40,629 nt of DNA from Bradyrhizobium sp. CCH5-F6 (GCF_001556045.1 NZ_LSIC01000067.1:1-40629), one strand, 5' to 3'; shown: positions 1-8,348, counted from the first letter of the stretch. A program made the numbers and translations. The notes: generated by a model not told the origin, from the letters alone.

Positions 1-1
1 C

Positions 2-304
2 CTCGGCGCCGCGGGGCTCGCGGCCCTGGCAGCCTTGTACTGGACCATCAAGGGCTGGTTCCATCGCTTCACCACCGAGACCGACGTCACCAACCTCCGG
101 GTCGTGCACAAGACCGGTTTCATAAAGCGCCGCACCTTCGAGATGGCGCTGGACAAGGTCGAGAGCGTCGATGTCGACCAGACCATTCTAGGACGTATTC
201 TCAACTACGGCGACGTGACGATTCGCGGCGTCGGCGAGGGGATCGAGACGATCAGGACAATCTCCTCGCCGCTCGCCTTCCGTAGCTCGATCACCACGCG
301 GTAG
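2..304 (+). CDS. Bacterial PH-domain membrane protein, C-terminal part (5' truncated by window)
   Basis: The reading frame is open from base 2 to the TAG at 302-304, so the gene starts outside the window. A short hydrophobic Ala/Leu-rich stretch (the end of a membrane helix) comes first. The remainder resembles the bacterial PH (bPH_2, YdbS/YdbT-like) fold: 'TTETDVTNLRVVHKTGF', then 'ALDKVESVDVDQTILGRIL' and 'YGDVTIRG'. That order (strand, 'KVESV' helix entry, 'GRILNYGDV' turn) is typical of DUF304/bPH_2 proteins, which are small membrane-anchored proteins of mostly unknown role. The stop is 14 bases before ubiG on the same strand, so the two may be co-transcribed. Family assignment is fairly sure; function is unknown. 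Confidence 0.75.
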   Translation, partial: LGAAGLAALAALYWTIKGWFHRFTTETDVTNLRVVHKTGFIKRRTFEMALDKVESVDVDQTILGRILNYGDVTIRGVGEGIETIRTISSPLAFRSSITTR

Positions 305-318
305 GACCGCGCGTAACC

Positions 319-1086
319 ATGAGCATGCAGCAAAATACTTCCGCCGCCGCCCAGCCGGGCTCGACCGTCGACGCCGCCGAGATCGCGAAATTCTCGAAAC
401 TCTCGGCGGAGTGGTGGGACCCCAAGGGCAAGATGGCGCCGCTGCACCGGATCAACCCGCTGCGGCTCGGCTACATCCGCGACGCCGCCTGCCGCAAGTT
501 CGAGCGCAACGTGCGCAGCCTCAATTGCCTCGGCGGCCTGCGCTTGCTCGACATCGGCTGCGGCGCCGGCCTGCTGTGCGAGCCGTTGTCGCGCCTGGGC
601 GCACAGGTAATCGGCATCGATCCTTCTTCGAGCAACATCGCCGCAGCGAAGCTGCACGCCGACAAGAGCCACCTTGCGATCGACTATCGCTGCACCACGG
701 TGGAGGAGATCGACCCGCGCGAGCGCTTCGACATCGTGCTGGCGATGGAGGTGGTCGAGCACGTCACCGATGTCGGCGTCTTCCTGAAGCGCTGCGCCTC
801 GATGCTGAAGCCGAACGGCCTGATGGTCGTCTCGACGCTGAACCGCAACTGGAAGAGCTTCGCCCTCGCCATCGTCGGAGCCGAATACGTCCTGCGCTGG
901 CTGCCGCGCGGCACCCACGAATGGAACAAGTTCGTCACCCCCGACGAGCTTGCAAAATATCTGCTCGACAACCGCCTCGTCATCACCGAGCAGACCGGCG
1001 TCGTCTACAGCCCGTTCGCCGACAAATGGTCCCTCTCGTCCGACATGGACGTGAATTACATGGTGGTGGCGGAAGGGATGGTGTGA
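319..1086 (+). CDS. ubiG: Ubiquinone biosynthesis O-methyltransferase UbiG
   Basis: SAM-dependent O-methyltransferase of 255 residues that performs both O-methylations of the ubiquinone ring (polyprenyl-catechol and 3-demethylubiquinol). The N-terminus 'FSKLSAEWWDPKGKMAPLHRINPLRLGYI' is a UbiG/Coq3 hallmark. Motif I 'LLDIGCGAGLL' lies around residues 76-86, the acidic loop 'VIGIDPSS' follows, and 'IVLAMEVVEHV' is the motif II region. The C-terminal 'THEWNKFVTPDEL' is also typical. Length matches the family (about 240-255). The ATG at 319 comes 14 bases after the preceding stop; a second ATG two codons on (325) is possible. In many alphaproteobacteria ubiG is near the comF/glutaredoxin/nitrilase/DUF1178 block, as here about 2 kb away. 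Confidence 0.95.
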   Translation: MSMQQNTSAAAQPGSTVDAAEIAKFSKLSAEWWDPKGKMAPLHRINPLRLGYIRDAACRKFERNVRSLNCLGGLRLLDIGCGAGLLCEPLSRLGAQVIGIDPSSSNIAAAKLHADKSHLAIDYRCTTVEEIDPRERFDIVLAMEVVEHVTDVGVFLKRCASMLKPNGLMVVSTLNRNWKSFALAIVGAEYVLRWLPRGTHEWNKFVTPDELAKYLLDNRLVITEQTGVVYSPFADKWSLSSDMDVNYMVVAEGMV

Positions 1087-1125
1087 GGCTGCTGTCAGCG
1101 AGATACGAACTCGTGTCTCCAGGAT

Positions 1126-1188
1126 GGTGTCGTCCCTGCGAAAGCACTAGATACGTGCATGCCCTAGTGCGTTCGCAGGGACGACACC
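1126..1188. repeat. Long inverted repeat between ubiG and the EamA transporter
   Basis: Arms 1126-1150 and 1164-1188 are complementary over 25 bases with a single mismatch (A1143 versus G1171), around a 13-base loop. The outer 17 bases (GGTGTCGTCCCTGCGAA) pair perfectly. A transcript would fold into a very stable hairpin, so it may act as a terminator or mRNA stabiliser for ubiG. The 'TCGTCCCTGCGAA' core resembles dispersed palindromic elements I associate with Bradyrhizobium chromosomes; that family link is from memory. Confidence 0.8.
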
Positions 1189-1288
1189 GAGTTTGTTGCG
1201 AGAGCATCGCCCCCATGCATCCGCGTGATTGACCTGCCTCGCCGCCAGCGGCACGTTGGCTCAGGTCCCTTCTATTGCCCCCACCCCC

Positions 1289-2188
1289 ATGCTCACCATC
1301 GCCAGCCTCTGGATTCCCTTCACGATCATTGCCGCGCTCGGGCAGGTCGCGCGCAATGCGATGCAGCGGTCGTTGACGAAGCCGCTGGGGACCTGGGGCG
1401 CGACCAATATCCGCTTCCTGTTCGGCTTTCCGTTCTCGGTGCTGTTTCTGGGCGTGGTGCTGATCGCGACCGGGGATCATCTCGGCCAGCCGCCGGCCGT
1501 GTTCTGGCCGTGGCTGCTGCTCGGCGCGCTCAGCCAGATCGTCGCCACCGGACTGATGCTGCTCGCCATGAACGACCGCTCCTTCGTGGTGACGACGGCC
1601 TACCTGAAGACCGAGGCGATCCAGACCGCCATCTTCGGCTTCGTCTTTCTCGGCGATCACCTGACCTGGCTGAAAGTGCTGGCGATCGTGATCGCGACCG
1701 TCGGTGTCGTCATCACCGCGCTCAGGCCCGGCGGCGAGAAGAGCTTTGCCGAATTGAAGCCGACCATCACCGGGCTCGTCGCCGCGGCCGCGTTCGCGCT
1801 GTCCGCTGTCGGTTTTCGCGGCGCCATCATCAACGTACCAGGCGTCTCTTTCGTGACCTCAGCGTCGTTCACGCTGGTGCTCGGCCTTTTCGTGCAGACG
1901 CTGGTGCTGACGATCTATCTGCTCTGGCGCGCGCCAAAAGTGCTGCAGGCGATCCTCGGCCTGTGGAAGCCGTCGCTGCTCGCGGGCTTCATGGGCGCCT
2001 TCGCCTCGCAATTCTGGTTCCTGGCGTTCGCGCTGACGGCCGCCGCCAATGTCCGCACGCTCGCTCTGATCGAGGTGCTGTTCGCGCAGGCGGTGGCCTA
2101 TTACTCGTTCAAGCAGCCGATCGCGCCGCGCGAACTCGCAGGCATCGCGCTGATTATCATCGGGGTGGCGCTATTGGTGGGAGTCTAA
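1289..2188 (+). CDS. EamA/DMT-family membrane transporter
   Basis: About 299 residues, almost entirely hydrophobic, with roughly ten membrane segments arranged as two repeats, the pattern of EamA-domain drug/metabolite transporters. Repeat 1 ends in 'AIVIATVGVVITAL' and repeat 2 in 'LAGIALIIIGVALLVGV', the usual last helices of each EamA unit. The motif 'YLKTEAIQTAIFGFVFLGDHLTWLKVLAIVI' matches the family's helix 4-5 region. I chose the ATG at 1289 because it immediately precedes the first membrane helix; an in-frame TTG at 1229 would add 20 unremarkable residues. The substrate cannot be read from sequence. The 3' end overlaps the convergent TPR gene by 18 bases. Confidence 0.85.
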   Translation: MLTIASLWIPFTIIAALGQVARNAMQRSLTKPLGTWGATNIRFLFGFPFSVLFLGVVLIATGDHLGQPPAVFWPWLLLGALSQIVATGLMLLAMNDRSFVVTTAYLKTEAIQTAIFGFVFLGDHLTWLKVLAIVIATVGVVITALRPGGEKSFAELKPTITGLVAAAAFALSAVGFRGAIINVPGVSFVTSASFTLVLGLFVQTLVLTIYLLWRAPKVLQAILGLWKPSLLAGFMGAFASQFWFLAFALTAAANVRTLALIEVLFAQAVAYYSFKQPIAPRELAGIALIIIGVALLVGV

Positions 2189-2848
2189 AGAGCGCGGCTC
2201 GCTATGCAGGGCCGCGCGCGCCTTCGCTCGACCTTCATAGGCAGGTGTCATGTTCGGGTCGAGCCGAATTGCTTCGTCGAAATCTCTCATTGACAGATCG
2301 TAACGTTGTGCCCGGAATTGCGCGTCTGCGCGATTTGCGTAAGCCAGGGCGTCGGCAGGCGCTAGTCTGATAGCCTCATCGAAATCCGCGATCGCACGAC
2401 CAAGGTCTTTGATCAATCTATATGCTGAGCCGCGAGCAACGAACGCCTCAGGTCGCTTCGGATTGGAGAATATGGCTTCGCTATAACCGGTGATAGCCCG
2501 CTCGATATCACCCATGAAGTAGTGCTGGTGCGCGCGGCAAAGTAGAGACGGATATTTTTCCGTATCCAGACGGAAGGATTCGTCAAGGTCGGATGTTGCT
2601 CGAGCAATATCGCCCGACATCCGGTACACAAGCGCACGGTTGCAGTATGCGATTGATTTGTTCGCGGGTGCTACGTCGGGCGACTCAATCAGTTTGTTGC
2701 AAGATTCGAGTTGTCTATCAAATGTCGCCGATTTCTTCCCGGCACACCACAGCCATTCTTGCGAAAGCTCCTGCGCATGGCACGCGGCGCCCATCACGTA
2801 GCCGGTGACGATAACCGGAATTAATTCCGTTCGCAGTTTGAATGACAA
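2171..2848 (-). CDS. Exported tetratricopeptide-repeat protein
   Basis: 225 residues. A probable signal peptide (about residues 1-25, 'ELIPVIVTGYVMGAACHA') is followed by 'QELSQEWLWCAG'. At least four TPR-like units follow; the clearest have 'A...RG.AY...D...AI.DFDEAIRL.P' spacing, with repeats of 'DFDEAIRLAPADALAYANRA' and 'DFDEAIRLDPNMTPAYEGRA'. TPR proteins are protein-protein adaptors, so this is probably a periplasmic scaffold of unknown partner. Base composition looks less GC-rich than its neighbours (for example runs such as AATCAGTTTGTTG), which could mean later acquisition. It is convergent with the EamA gene, and their 3' ends overlap by 18 bases. Confidence 0.75.
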   Translation of the reverse strand: MSFKLRTELIPVIVTGYVMGAACHAQELSQEWLWCAGKKSATFDRQLESCNKLIESPDVAPANKSIAYCNRALVYRMSGDIARATSDLDESFRLDTEKYPSLLCRAHQHYFMGDIERAITGYSEAIFSNPKRPEAFVARGSAYRLIKDLGRAIADFDEAIRLAPADALAYANRADAQFRAQRYDLSMRDFDEAIRLDPNMTPAYEGRAKARAALHSEPRSLDSHQ

Positions 2849-2959
2849 CTCGCCCTCCCGTTGCAGCTTTATTCAACTGCAATGCAAGCCGAGAGGCAAG
2901 CGTGACGTTCAGGTTGATCTGTGGGATATGGGGAGCGGCCCGCGCTTCACCGCGATCGC

Positions 2960-3442
2960 CTAGTTCCGGTCTTCCGGCAACACCGGCAGCGGCGATACCT
3001 CGATACCCTCGTCGATCAGCGACTTCGCCTCGTCGGGCGAGGCCTCGCCGTAGATCGGGCGATGCTCCTTGTCGCCGTAATGCATCGCGCGGGCTTCGTT
3101 GGCGAAGCGGTCGCCGACATTGTCGGCGGTCTTGACGATGTGGTCGCGAAGCTCCTTGAGCTTGGCGCGCAGCTCGCGCTCCTGCGCCATCAGCAGCGAG
3201 GTTGGCCCGGACGGCGCGGCCTCGGGCGCCGGCGTCGAGGCGGGCTCCGGCGGCGGCGTCGCGCGCCCGCGGCCTTTCTTGCCCACGATGCGCGGCGCCA
3301 TGATCGCCTTCTCGACCTTGGCCGAGCCGCAGATCGGGCAGGTCACGAGCTTCCGCTTCACCTGCGAATCATAGGCGGACGAGCTCTGGAACCAGCTCTC
3401 GAAGGCGTGGTCCCGGTCGCAGTGCAGTGCGTAGCGGATCAT
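2960..3442 (-). CDS. DUF1178 family protein
   Basis: 160 residues beginning '[25 protein letters not shown]' and with 'CPICGSAKVEKAIMAPR' soon after, the diagnostic start of DUF1178 proteins. The Cys at position 8 and the CPxC pair suggest a small zinc-binding knuckle. A Pro/Ala-rich linker follows, then the conserved helical half with 'AMHYGDKEHRPIYGEASPDEAKSLIDEGI' near the C-terminus. Function is not established. Its ATG overlaps the TGA of the nitrilase-like gene in an ATGA at 3439-3442, so the two are translationally coupled. Confidence 0.9.
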   Translation of the reverse strand: MIRYALHCDRDHAFESWFQSSSAYDSQVKRKLVTCPICGSAKVEKAIMAPRIVGKKGRGRATPPPEPASTPAPEAAPSGPTSLLMAQERELRAKLKELRDHIVKTADNVGDRFANEARAMHYGDKEHRPIYGEASPDEAKSLIDEGIEVSPLPVLPEDRN

Positions 3443-4317
3443 GCCGATCCCCGCACGAGGTGCAGATGGTCCGGCCCGGCCTTCGGATCGGAGACGCCGA
3501 AGCGGCGGCCATGCTGGAGCGATGGGATAGCCCGACGGGCGGTCTCGACCTTGGCGGGGTCGATCTTCGCCATGATGATGCCGGGCTCGACGTCACCCTC
3601 GGCGAGAATCTCGCCCCAGGGATCGATGATCAGCGAGTGGCCATAGGTCTCGCGCTTGTTCTCGTGCAGGCCCGCCTGGGCCGCGGCGAAGACGAAGCAG
3701 CCGGTCTCGATCGCGCGTGCGCGCAGCAGCACGTGCCAATGCGCTTCGCCGGTCTTGCGGGTGAACGCAGAGGGCACGGTGATGAAGGACGCGCCGCTCT
3801 CGGCGAGCGCGCGGTAGAGTGCCGGGAAGCGCACGTCGTAACAGATCGTCAGCCCGACGCGGCCCCAGGGCAGGTCGGAGATCACGGCCGTCTCGCCCGG
3901 CTGGTAGTTGGCGGATTCGCGGTAGCTCTCGCCGTCCGGCAGCTCGATGTCGAACATGTGGATCTTGTCGTAGCTCGCGAGCACATTGCCCTCAGGCCCG
4001 ATCAGGAAGGAGCGGTTGACCGCCTTCTCCGCCGAGAAGCGCAGCGCCAGCGAGCCGACATGGAGGTGAATTTTGAGCTCCGCCGCGAGCGCGCGGTAGG
4101 CTTTCAGCGAAGCGTCGTCCTCTTCGCTCTGGAGATGCTCGAACAGCGCCTTGCGGTTCAGCTGCATCATGTTGCTGACCTCGGGCGTCTGCACGTAGTC
4201 GGCGCCATTGGCCGCAGCCTGCCGGATCAGCCTCGTTGCCTGTTCGAGGCTCGGCCCGGGCATCAGGCCAGTGCGCATCTGCACCATGGCCGCGGTGAAT
4301 GTGCGGTTCTCGCTCAT
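3439..4317 (-). CDS. Carbon-nitrogen hydrolase of the Nit1/Nit2 type
   Basis: 292-residue member of the nitrilase superfamily. The catalytic Glu-Lys-Cys triad is visible: E46 in '[11 protein letters not shown]', K118 in 'SYDKIHMFD' and C159 in '[15 protein letters not shown]'. These contexts fit the Nit1/Nit2 branch (deaminated glutathione amidase or omega-amidase) rather than true nitrilases. The likely reaction is hydrolysis of an amide bond in a repair or salvage substrate in the cytoplasm. The gene overlaps glutaredoxin upstream (ATGA 4314-4317) and DUF1178 downstream (ATGA 3439-3442). A glutaredoxin neighbour is consistent with a deaminated-glutathione substrate, but that is inference. 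Confidence 0.9.
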   Translation of the reverse strand: MSENRTFTAAMVQMRTGLMPGPSLEQATRLIRQAAANGADYVQTPEVSNMMQLNRKALFEHLQSEEDDASLKAYRALAAELKIHLHVGSLALRFSAEKAVNRSFLIGPEGNVLASYDKIHMFDIELPDGESYRESANYQPGETAVISDLPWGRVGLTICYDVRFPALYRALAESGASFITVPSAFTRKTGEAHWHVLLRARAIETGCFVFAAAQAGLHENKRETYGHSLIIDPWGEILAEGDVEPGIIMAKIDPAKVETARRAIPSLQHGRRFGVSDPKAGPDHLHLVRGSA

Positions 4318-4589
4318 GAGACGGCCTTGATGCTCTCGAGCATGCCGTCGAGCTTGCCCTCCCGATCGAGCGCATAGAGCTCGTCACAGCCGCCGACATG
4401 AGTGCCGCCGATCCAGATCTGCGGGAACGTCGAACCCTGGCCGGCACGACCGTACATTTCCTCGCGCCAGGAGGGGTTCTTGGCCACATCGAATTCGGTG
4501 AAGGCCGCCTTCTTGCGGGTCAGCAGCGACTTGGCGGCGGAACAATAGCCGCAGCCCGGCCTGGTGTAGATCTCGACAGCAGCAGTCAT
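4314..4589 (-). CDS. grxC: Glutaredoxin (Grx3/GrxC type)
   Basis: Small dithiol oxidoreductase of 91 residues reduced by glutathione. The active site is 'RPGCGYC' (C13, C16 from this start), a CGYC variant of the commoner CPYC. The GSH-binding 'STFPQIWIGGTHVGGCDEL' carries the cis-Pro and the 'GGCDEL' motif. I chose the ATG at 4589 because the protein then starts directly before the first strand ('AVEIYTRPG'), as in the family; an in-frame ATG at 4607 would add six residues. It lies between comF and the nitrilase-like gene with a 4-base ATGA overlap to the latter, so it is most likely part of one operon. Confidence 0.92.
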   Translation of the reverse strand: MTAAVEIYTRPGCGYCSAAKSLLTRKKAAFTEFDVAKNPSWREEMYGRAGQGSTFPQIWIGGTHVGGCDELYALDREGKLDGMLESIKAVS

Positions 4590-4624
4590 GGCGTCCAGCG
4601 CTCTCATGTCATGAAGTCATTGAA

Positions 4625-5434
4625 TTATATGGGACGGGGGCCGCTCTCGACAACCCGGGCGAAGACCAGCACGTCGACCTGGGCCGCTTTGGCGCGCAGC
4701 AAGACCCGCGCACAGGCATCCAGCGTTGCCCCCGACGTCAGGACATCGTCGATCAGGACAATGCGACGGCCCTGGACGTCAGCCTGACGGTCGGGAGATA
4801 CCTGGAATGCACCCTGCACATTGGTGGCGCGCTGAGCCCGCGACAGGCCTATCTGCTGCTCGGTCGGGCGTACCCGGCGGAGCAGCTCGCCTCGGACCTT
4901 CACCCCGCTCTGCCGCTCGATGATGCGCGCGAGCGCTCCGGACTGGTTGTAGCGCCGTCGCCAGGCCCGCCGCCAATGCAAGGGAACGGGTACCAGCATG
5001 TCGGCGCCGGCGAGCAGCTCGCCGCCCGCGCGCGCCATCCAGCGGCCCATGGCCGGCGCCAGATCGGTGCGGTCCTGGTATTTCAGCGCGTGGACCAGGG
5101 TGCGCGCGACGTCGTCATAGCGCACCGCGGCCCGCGCGCGCTGGTAGGCCGGCGGGCTCGCGATCGCCTCCATCGACAGCATGTCGGGGCCGGGGTCATA
5201 GACGAAGGGAATGCCCAGCCGCGGACAATAGGGCCGCTCGATGAACGACAGCCGCGCCCAGCACGAAGCACAAACGCCCTCGCCGTCGACCGGCTCGTGG
5301 CAGGAAACGCACTGCGTCGGCAGTGCGATGTCGAGCGCGAGCCGTGCTGCGCGCGACAGCACGTGGCGGCCAGCCGTCCACGCCACCCGCAGCGGCGCGG
5401 CGAAGGAACGGATGGGGGTGGCTTCGGCTTCCAT
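4625..5434 (-). CDS. comF: ComF family phosphoribosyltransferase-fold protein
   Basis: 269 residues. An N-terminal zinc-finger double CxxC (C42/C45 'CVSC' and C55/C58 'CASC') precedes a type I phosphoribosyltransferase fold with the PRPP loop 'RIVLIDDVLTSGAT' (about 224-237). 'RYNQSGALAR' and the 'R-TEQQIGLSRAQRATNVQGAF' segment are diagnostic of ComF/GntX. Homologues take part in natural transformation (ComF) or DNA utilisation (GntX), but the catalytic substrate is unknown. First gene of the minus-strand block leading to glutaredoxin, 35 bases from the chosen glutaredoxin start. Confidence 0.92.
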   Translation of the reverse strand: MEAEATPIRSFAAPLRVAWTAGRHVLSRAARLALDIALPTQCVSCHEPVDGEGVCASCWARLSFIERPYCPRLGIPFVYDPGPDMLSMEAIASPPAYQRARAAVRYDDVARTLVHALKYQDRTDLAPAMGRWMARAGGELLAGADMLVPVPLHWRRAWRRRYNQSGALARIIERQSGVKVRGELLRRVRPTEQQIGLSRAQRATNVQGAFQVSPDRQADVQGRRIVLIDDVLTSGATLDACARVLLRAKAAQVDVLVFARVVESGPRPI

Positions 5435-5558
5435 GAGGGAAGGCTAGCGTTCCGCAATCATCCGCTCAAGCCTCCGTCTCGCGCGCCGGCCGCAGCGCTC
5501 CCGGCGATGCGAGGCATCGAGCGTTGCCAGAACCGTGGTGATCGGCGTAACCAGCAGC

Positions 5559-6407
5559 ATGGCTCAGACCACGCAAACCCCGCCCGCCCTGTTCGATCGT
5601 GCGCTGCTGCATGCGAGGCAGCGCCGCGCGCAGGCGCTGGGTGAGGTGACATTTCTGCTCGATCGCGTCGCCGAGGACATGTCCGACCGGCTGGCTGCGG
5701 TGGTGCGCGAGTTTCACGCTCCAGCCGATCTCTGGACGCCCGGCGAGGGGCTCGCGGCGTTGCGCAAAAAGCTTCCGACCATCGCGCGGATTGCACCCGA
5801 TGCGGCGGGCGCGGAGACGCTGCCCTTCGCGCCGGAAAGCCTGGATATCGTCGTTTCGGCGCTGGCGCTGCAATTCGTCAACGATCTGCCAGGCGTGCTC
5901 GCGCAAATTCGGCGCGCGCTGAAGCCGGACGGGCTGCTGCTCGCGGCGATGATCGGCGGCGACAGCCTCACCGAGCTACGGCAGGCCTTTGCCGCGGCGG
6001 AGGCCGAATGCGAGGGTGGCGTGTCGCCGCGCGTCGCGCCGTTCGCCGATTTGCGCGATATCGGCGCGCTGTTGCAGCGGGCAGGCTTCGCGCTGCCGGT
6101 CACCGATGTCGACCGCGTCGTGGTGCGCTATGCCAATGCGTTCGCGCTGATGCAGGATCTCCGCCGGATGGGCGCGGCCAATGTGCTGATCGAGCGGCGG
6201 CGAACGCCGAGCCGGCGCGCGACGATGCTGCGGATGGCCGAAATCTATGCCGAACGTTTTGCCGATCCCGACGGCCGCATCCGTGCCACCTTCGATATCA
6301 TCTGGCTGTCCGGCTGGGCCCCGCATGCGAGCCAGCAGCAGCCGCTTAAGCCGGGGTCGGCCAAGGCAAGCCTGGCGGACGCGGTGAAGAAGGCGGGGGA
6401 GAGGTAG
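5559..6407 (+). CDS. NDUFAF5-like methyltransferase-domain protein
   Basis: About 282 residues. It matches the alphaproteobacterial relatives of NDUFAF5/BioC: 'LFDRALLHARQRRAQ' at the start, 'ETLPFAPESLDIVVSALALQFVNDLPGVLAQIRRALKPDGLLLAAMIGGDSLTELRQAF' in the second half of the fold, and 'SPRVAPFADLRDIGALLQRAGF' near the end. Human NDUFAF5 hydroxylates an arginine of complex I subunit NDUFS7. The usual glycine-rich SAM loop (motif I, DxGxG) is not recognisable; the equivalent region reads 'ADLWTPGEGLAALRKKLP'. I chose the ATG at 5559; a GTG at 5535 would only extend an irrelevant leader. It is divergent from comF. Confidence 0.8.
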   Translation: MAQTTQTPPALFDRALLHARQRRAQALGEVTFLLDRVAEDMSDRLAAVVREFHAPADLWTPGEGLAALRKKLPTIARIAPDAAGAETLPFAPESLDIVVSALALQFVNDLPGVLAQIRRALKPDGLLLAAMIGGDSLTELRQAFAAAEAECEGGVSPRVAPFADLRDIGALLQRAGFALPVTDVDRVVVRYANAFALMQDLRRMGAANVLIERRRTPSRRATMLRMAEIYAERFADPDGRIRATFDIIWLSGWAPHASQQQPLKPGSAKASLADAVKKAGER

Positions 6408-6475
6408 GCTGTTTCCTCCGTCATTGCTGGGACAAGCCCGGGCACGACGCTGAGAGTGAGGTGCCCGCCGGCATC

Positions 6476-6886
6476 TCACATCAGCAAATCAATCAAATGC
6501 GGGATCAGCGGAATGTCCGCCGGCGGCATCGGATAGTCGCGCAGCTTGTTGGCGCGGACCCAGGCGAGGTTCTGGCCCTCGCGCGGCGTCACCTGCCCCT
6601 CCCAGCGCCGGCAGATGTAGAGCGGCATCAGAAGGTGAAAGGTCTCGTAGCCGTAGCTCGCGAAAGTCAGCGGCGCGAGGCATGGCTCGGCGACGGTGAT
6701 GCCGAGCTCCTCGTGGAGCTCGCGGATCAGGCTCTGCTCCGGTCGCTCGCCCGCCTCGAGCTTGCCGCCGGGAAATTCCCAGAGGCCGGCCAGCGCCTTG
6801 CCCTCGGGGCGCTGCGCGATCAGGACGCGCTTGTCGGCGTCGACGAGCGCGCAGGCCACCACCAGTGTCAGTTTCAGATCGGCCAT
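6476..6886 (-). CDS. mutT: Nudix hydrolase, MutT-like (8-oxo-dGTP diphosphatase type)
   Basis: 136 residues with a full Nudix box GX5EX7REUXEEXGU at residues 41-63 ('GGKLEAGERPEQSLIREL' then 'HEELGI'). 'VLIAQRPEGKALAGLWEFPGGK' is the standard MutT lead-in and substrate loop. The family cleaves 8-oxo-dGTP and other nucleoside diphosphate derivatives to keep oxidised nucleotides out of DNA. I used the ATG at 6886 (MADLKLTLVV), which starts at the first strand; an ATG at 6919 would add 11 basic residues. It is divergent from the TadG-like gene across about 136 bases. Confidence 0.9.
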   Translation of the reverse strand: MADLKLTLVVACALVDADKRVLIAQRPEGKALAGLWEFPGGKLEAGERPEQSLIRELHEELGITVAEPCLAPLTFASYGYETFHLLMPLYICRRWEGQVTPREGQNLAWVRANKLRDYPMPPADIPLIPHLIDLLM

Positions 6887-7022
6887 CCGTGACTTTCGCT
6901 TGCTGAAGTCCAACCGCAACGGATTGTTAACCCCATTGCGGTCCGTGTTCTGGAGTCTCCATAAGTCATATTTAATCGACGGTTCCTAGAGTGGAACGAT
7001 CAAACCACTCCGGGCCAAAGTC

Positions 7023-8348
7023 ATGCGCGCAGCGATTTCCGCCATCATCCACCGGTTCGTCCATGACCGGCGCGGCAATATCGCGGTGATTTTCGCGCTG
7101 TCCTGCGTTCCCTTGATCAGCGCCGTCGGCTGCGCCGTCGACTATTCTCGTGCGACCCACGTCAGGTCCAAGCTTCAGGCCGCGGCCGATGCCGCCAGTG
7201 TCGGCTCGATCGCCAAGGCTTCCCCGGCCTTCAAGGCCGCCGGCGCGATGACTTCGGACGGCTCGATTGCCGTTGGCGTCACCGATGCCGAGAACATCTT
7301 CAACGCCAATCGCGCCAATCTGACCGACTACAAGCTCACCAGCCTCACGACCACGGTCGCCAAGTCCGGCTCGACCGTCACCTCGACCGTCACGTTCAGC
7401 GCCACCATCAACACCATGTTTCTCGGCCTGATCGGCAAGACCGCGCTGACCATGACCGGCACGTCGAAGGCGACGGCCAGCATGCCGCTCTATATCGATT
7501 TCTATCTGCTGCTCGACAATTCGCCGTCCATGGGCGTCGGTGCGACGCCCGCCGACGTGCAGAAGATGGTCAACAACACGTCGGACAAGTGCGCTTTCGC
7601 CTGCCACGATCTCAAGGACAAGAACAATTACTACGACCTGGCCAAGAAGCTTGGGGTGACCACCCGGATCGACGTGCTTCGGAGCGCCACGCAGTCGTTG
7701 ATGGATACGGCGAGCGCCACCCAAACCTATTCGAACCAGTTCAGGATGGCGATCTACGATTTCGGCGGCTCCGCGAGCACGCTCGGCCTGCGCAGCCTGT
7801 TTTCGCTGTCGGCCTCTCTCTCCAGCGCCAAGACGGCGGCTGGCAAGATCGACCTGATGTCGGTGAACGGCCAGAACGAGAACAACGATCAGGACACCCC
7901 GTTCACCGCGGTCTTTCCGGCGATCAACGGTCAGATCAGCGCGCCCGGATCGGGCACGTCGTCCAGCCCGCTCAAATATCTGTTCTTCGTATCCGACGGG
8001 GTCGCTGACGAGAACAACACCGCGTGTCTGAAACCGCGCTCGGGCACCACGCGTTGCCAGTCGCCGCTCAATCCTGCGCTCTGCAAGACGATGAAGGATC
8101 GGGGGGTCAAGATCGCCGTGCTGTACACGACGTATCTCGCGCTGCCCACCAACACCTGGTACATGAATTGGATCAATCCGTTCAATGCCGGCCCCTATGG
8201 TCCGTCGCCGAACAGCGAGATCGCGAAGAACATGCAGAGCTGCGCCTCGACCGGGCTGTACTTCGAGGTGAGCCCGACGGAAGGCATCTCGGACGCGATG
8301 AACGCGTTGTTCAAGAAGGCGGTCGCGGACGCGAGGCTCTCGGGCTGA
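7023..8348 (+). CDS. TadG-like protein with pilin-like N-terminus and von Willebrand A domain
   Basis: 441 residues. The N-terminus 'HDRRGNIAVIFALSCVPLISAVGCAVDYSRA' is the prepilin-like TadE/TadG (Flp pilus-assembly) segment: a charged head, one membrane helix, then 'AVDYSRA..VRSKLQAAADAA'. A vWA domain follows with the MIDAS sequence D165-x-S167-x-S169 ('LLLDNSPSMG') and a later 'YLFFVSDGVAD'. Cys residues around 197-201 and in the C-terminal third could form disulfides, consistent with an exported domain. TadG proteins normally belong to tad/cpa loci, but no tad gene is nearby, so this is an orphan. It could serve as a metal-dependent surface adhesin or envelope adaptor; the role is inferred. 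Confidence 0.85.
   Translation: MRAAISAIIHRFVHDRRGNIAVIFALSCVPLISAVGCAVDYSRATHVRSKLQAAADAASVGSIAKASPAFKAAGAMTSDGSIAVGVTDAENIFNANRANLTDYKLTSLTTTVAKSGSTVTSTVTFSATINTMFLGLIGKTALTMTGTSKATASMPLYIDFYLLLDNSPSMGVGATPADVQKMVNNTSDKCAFACHDLKDKNNYYDLAKKLGVTTRIDVLRSATQSLMDTASATQTYSNQFRMAIYDFGGSASTLGLRSLFSLSASLSSAKTAAGKIDLMSVNGQNENNDQDTPFTAVFPAINGQISAPGSGTSSSPLKYLFFVSDGVADENNTACLKPRSGTTRCQSPLNPALCKTMKDRGVKIAVLYTTYLALPTNTWYMNWINPFNAGPYGPSPNSEIAKNMQSCASTGLYFEVSPTEGISDAMNALFKKAVADARLSG

Noticed and set aside
6408..6475. Short repeat-like stretch between the methyltransferase and Nudix genes
   Set aside because: It recalls Bradyrhizobium-type intergenic repeats (GTCATTGCTGGGACAAGCC) but lacks a full inverted partner here, so I did not list it as a repeat.
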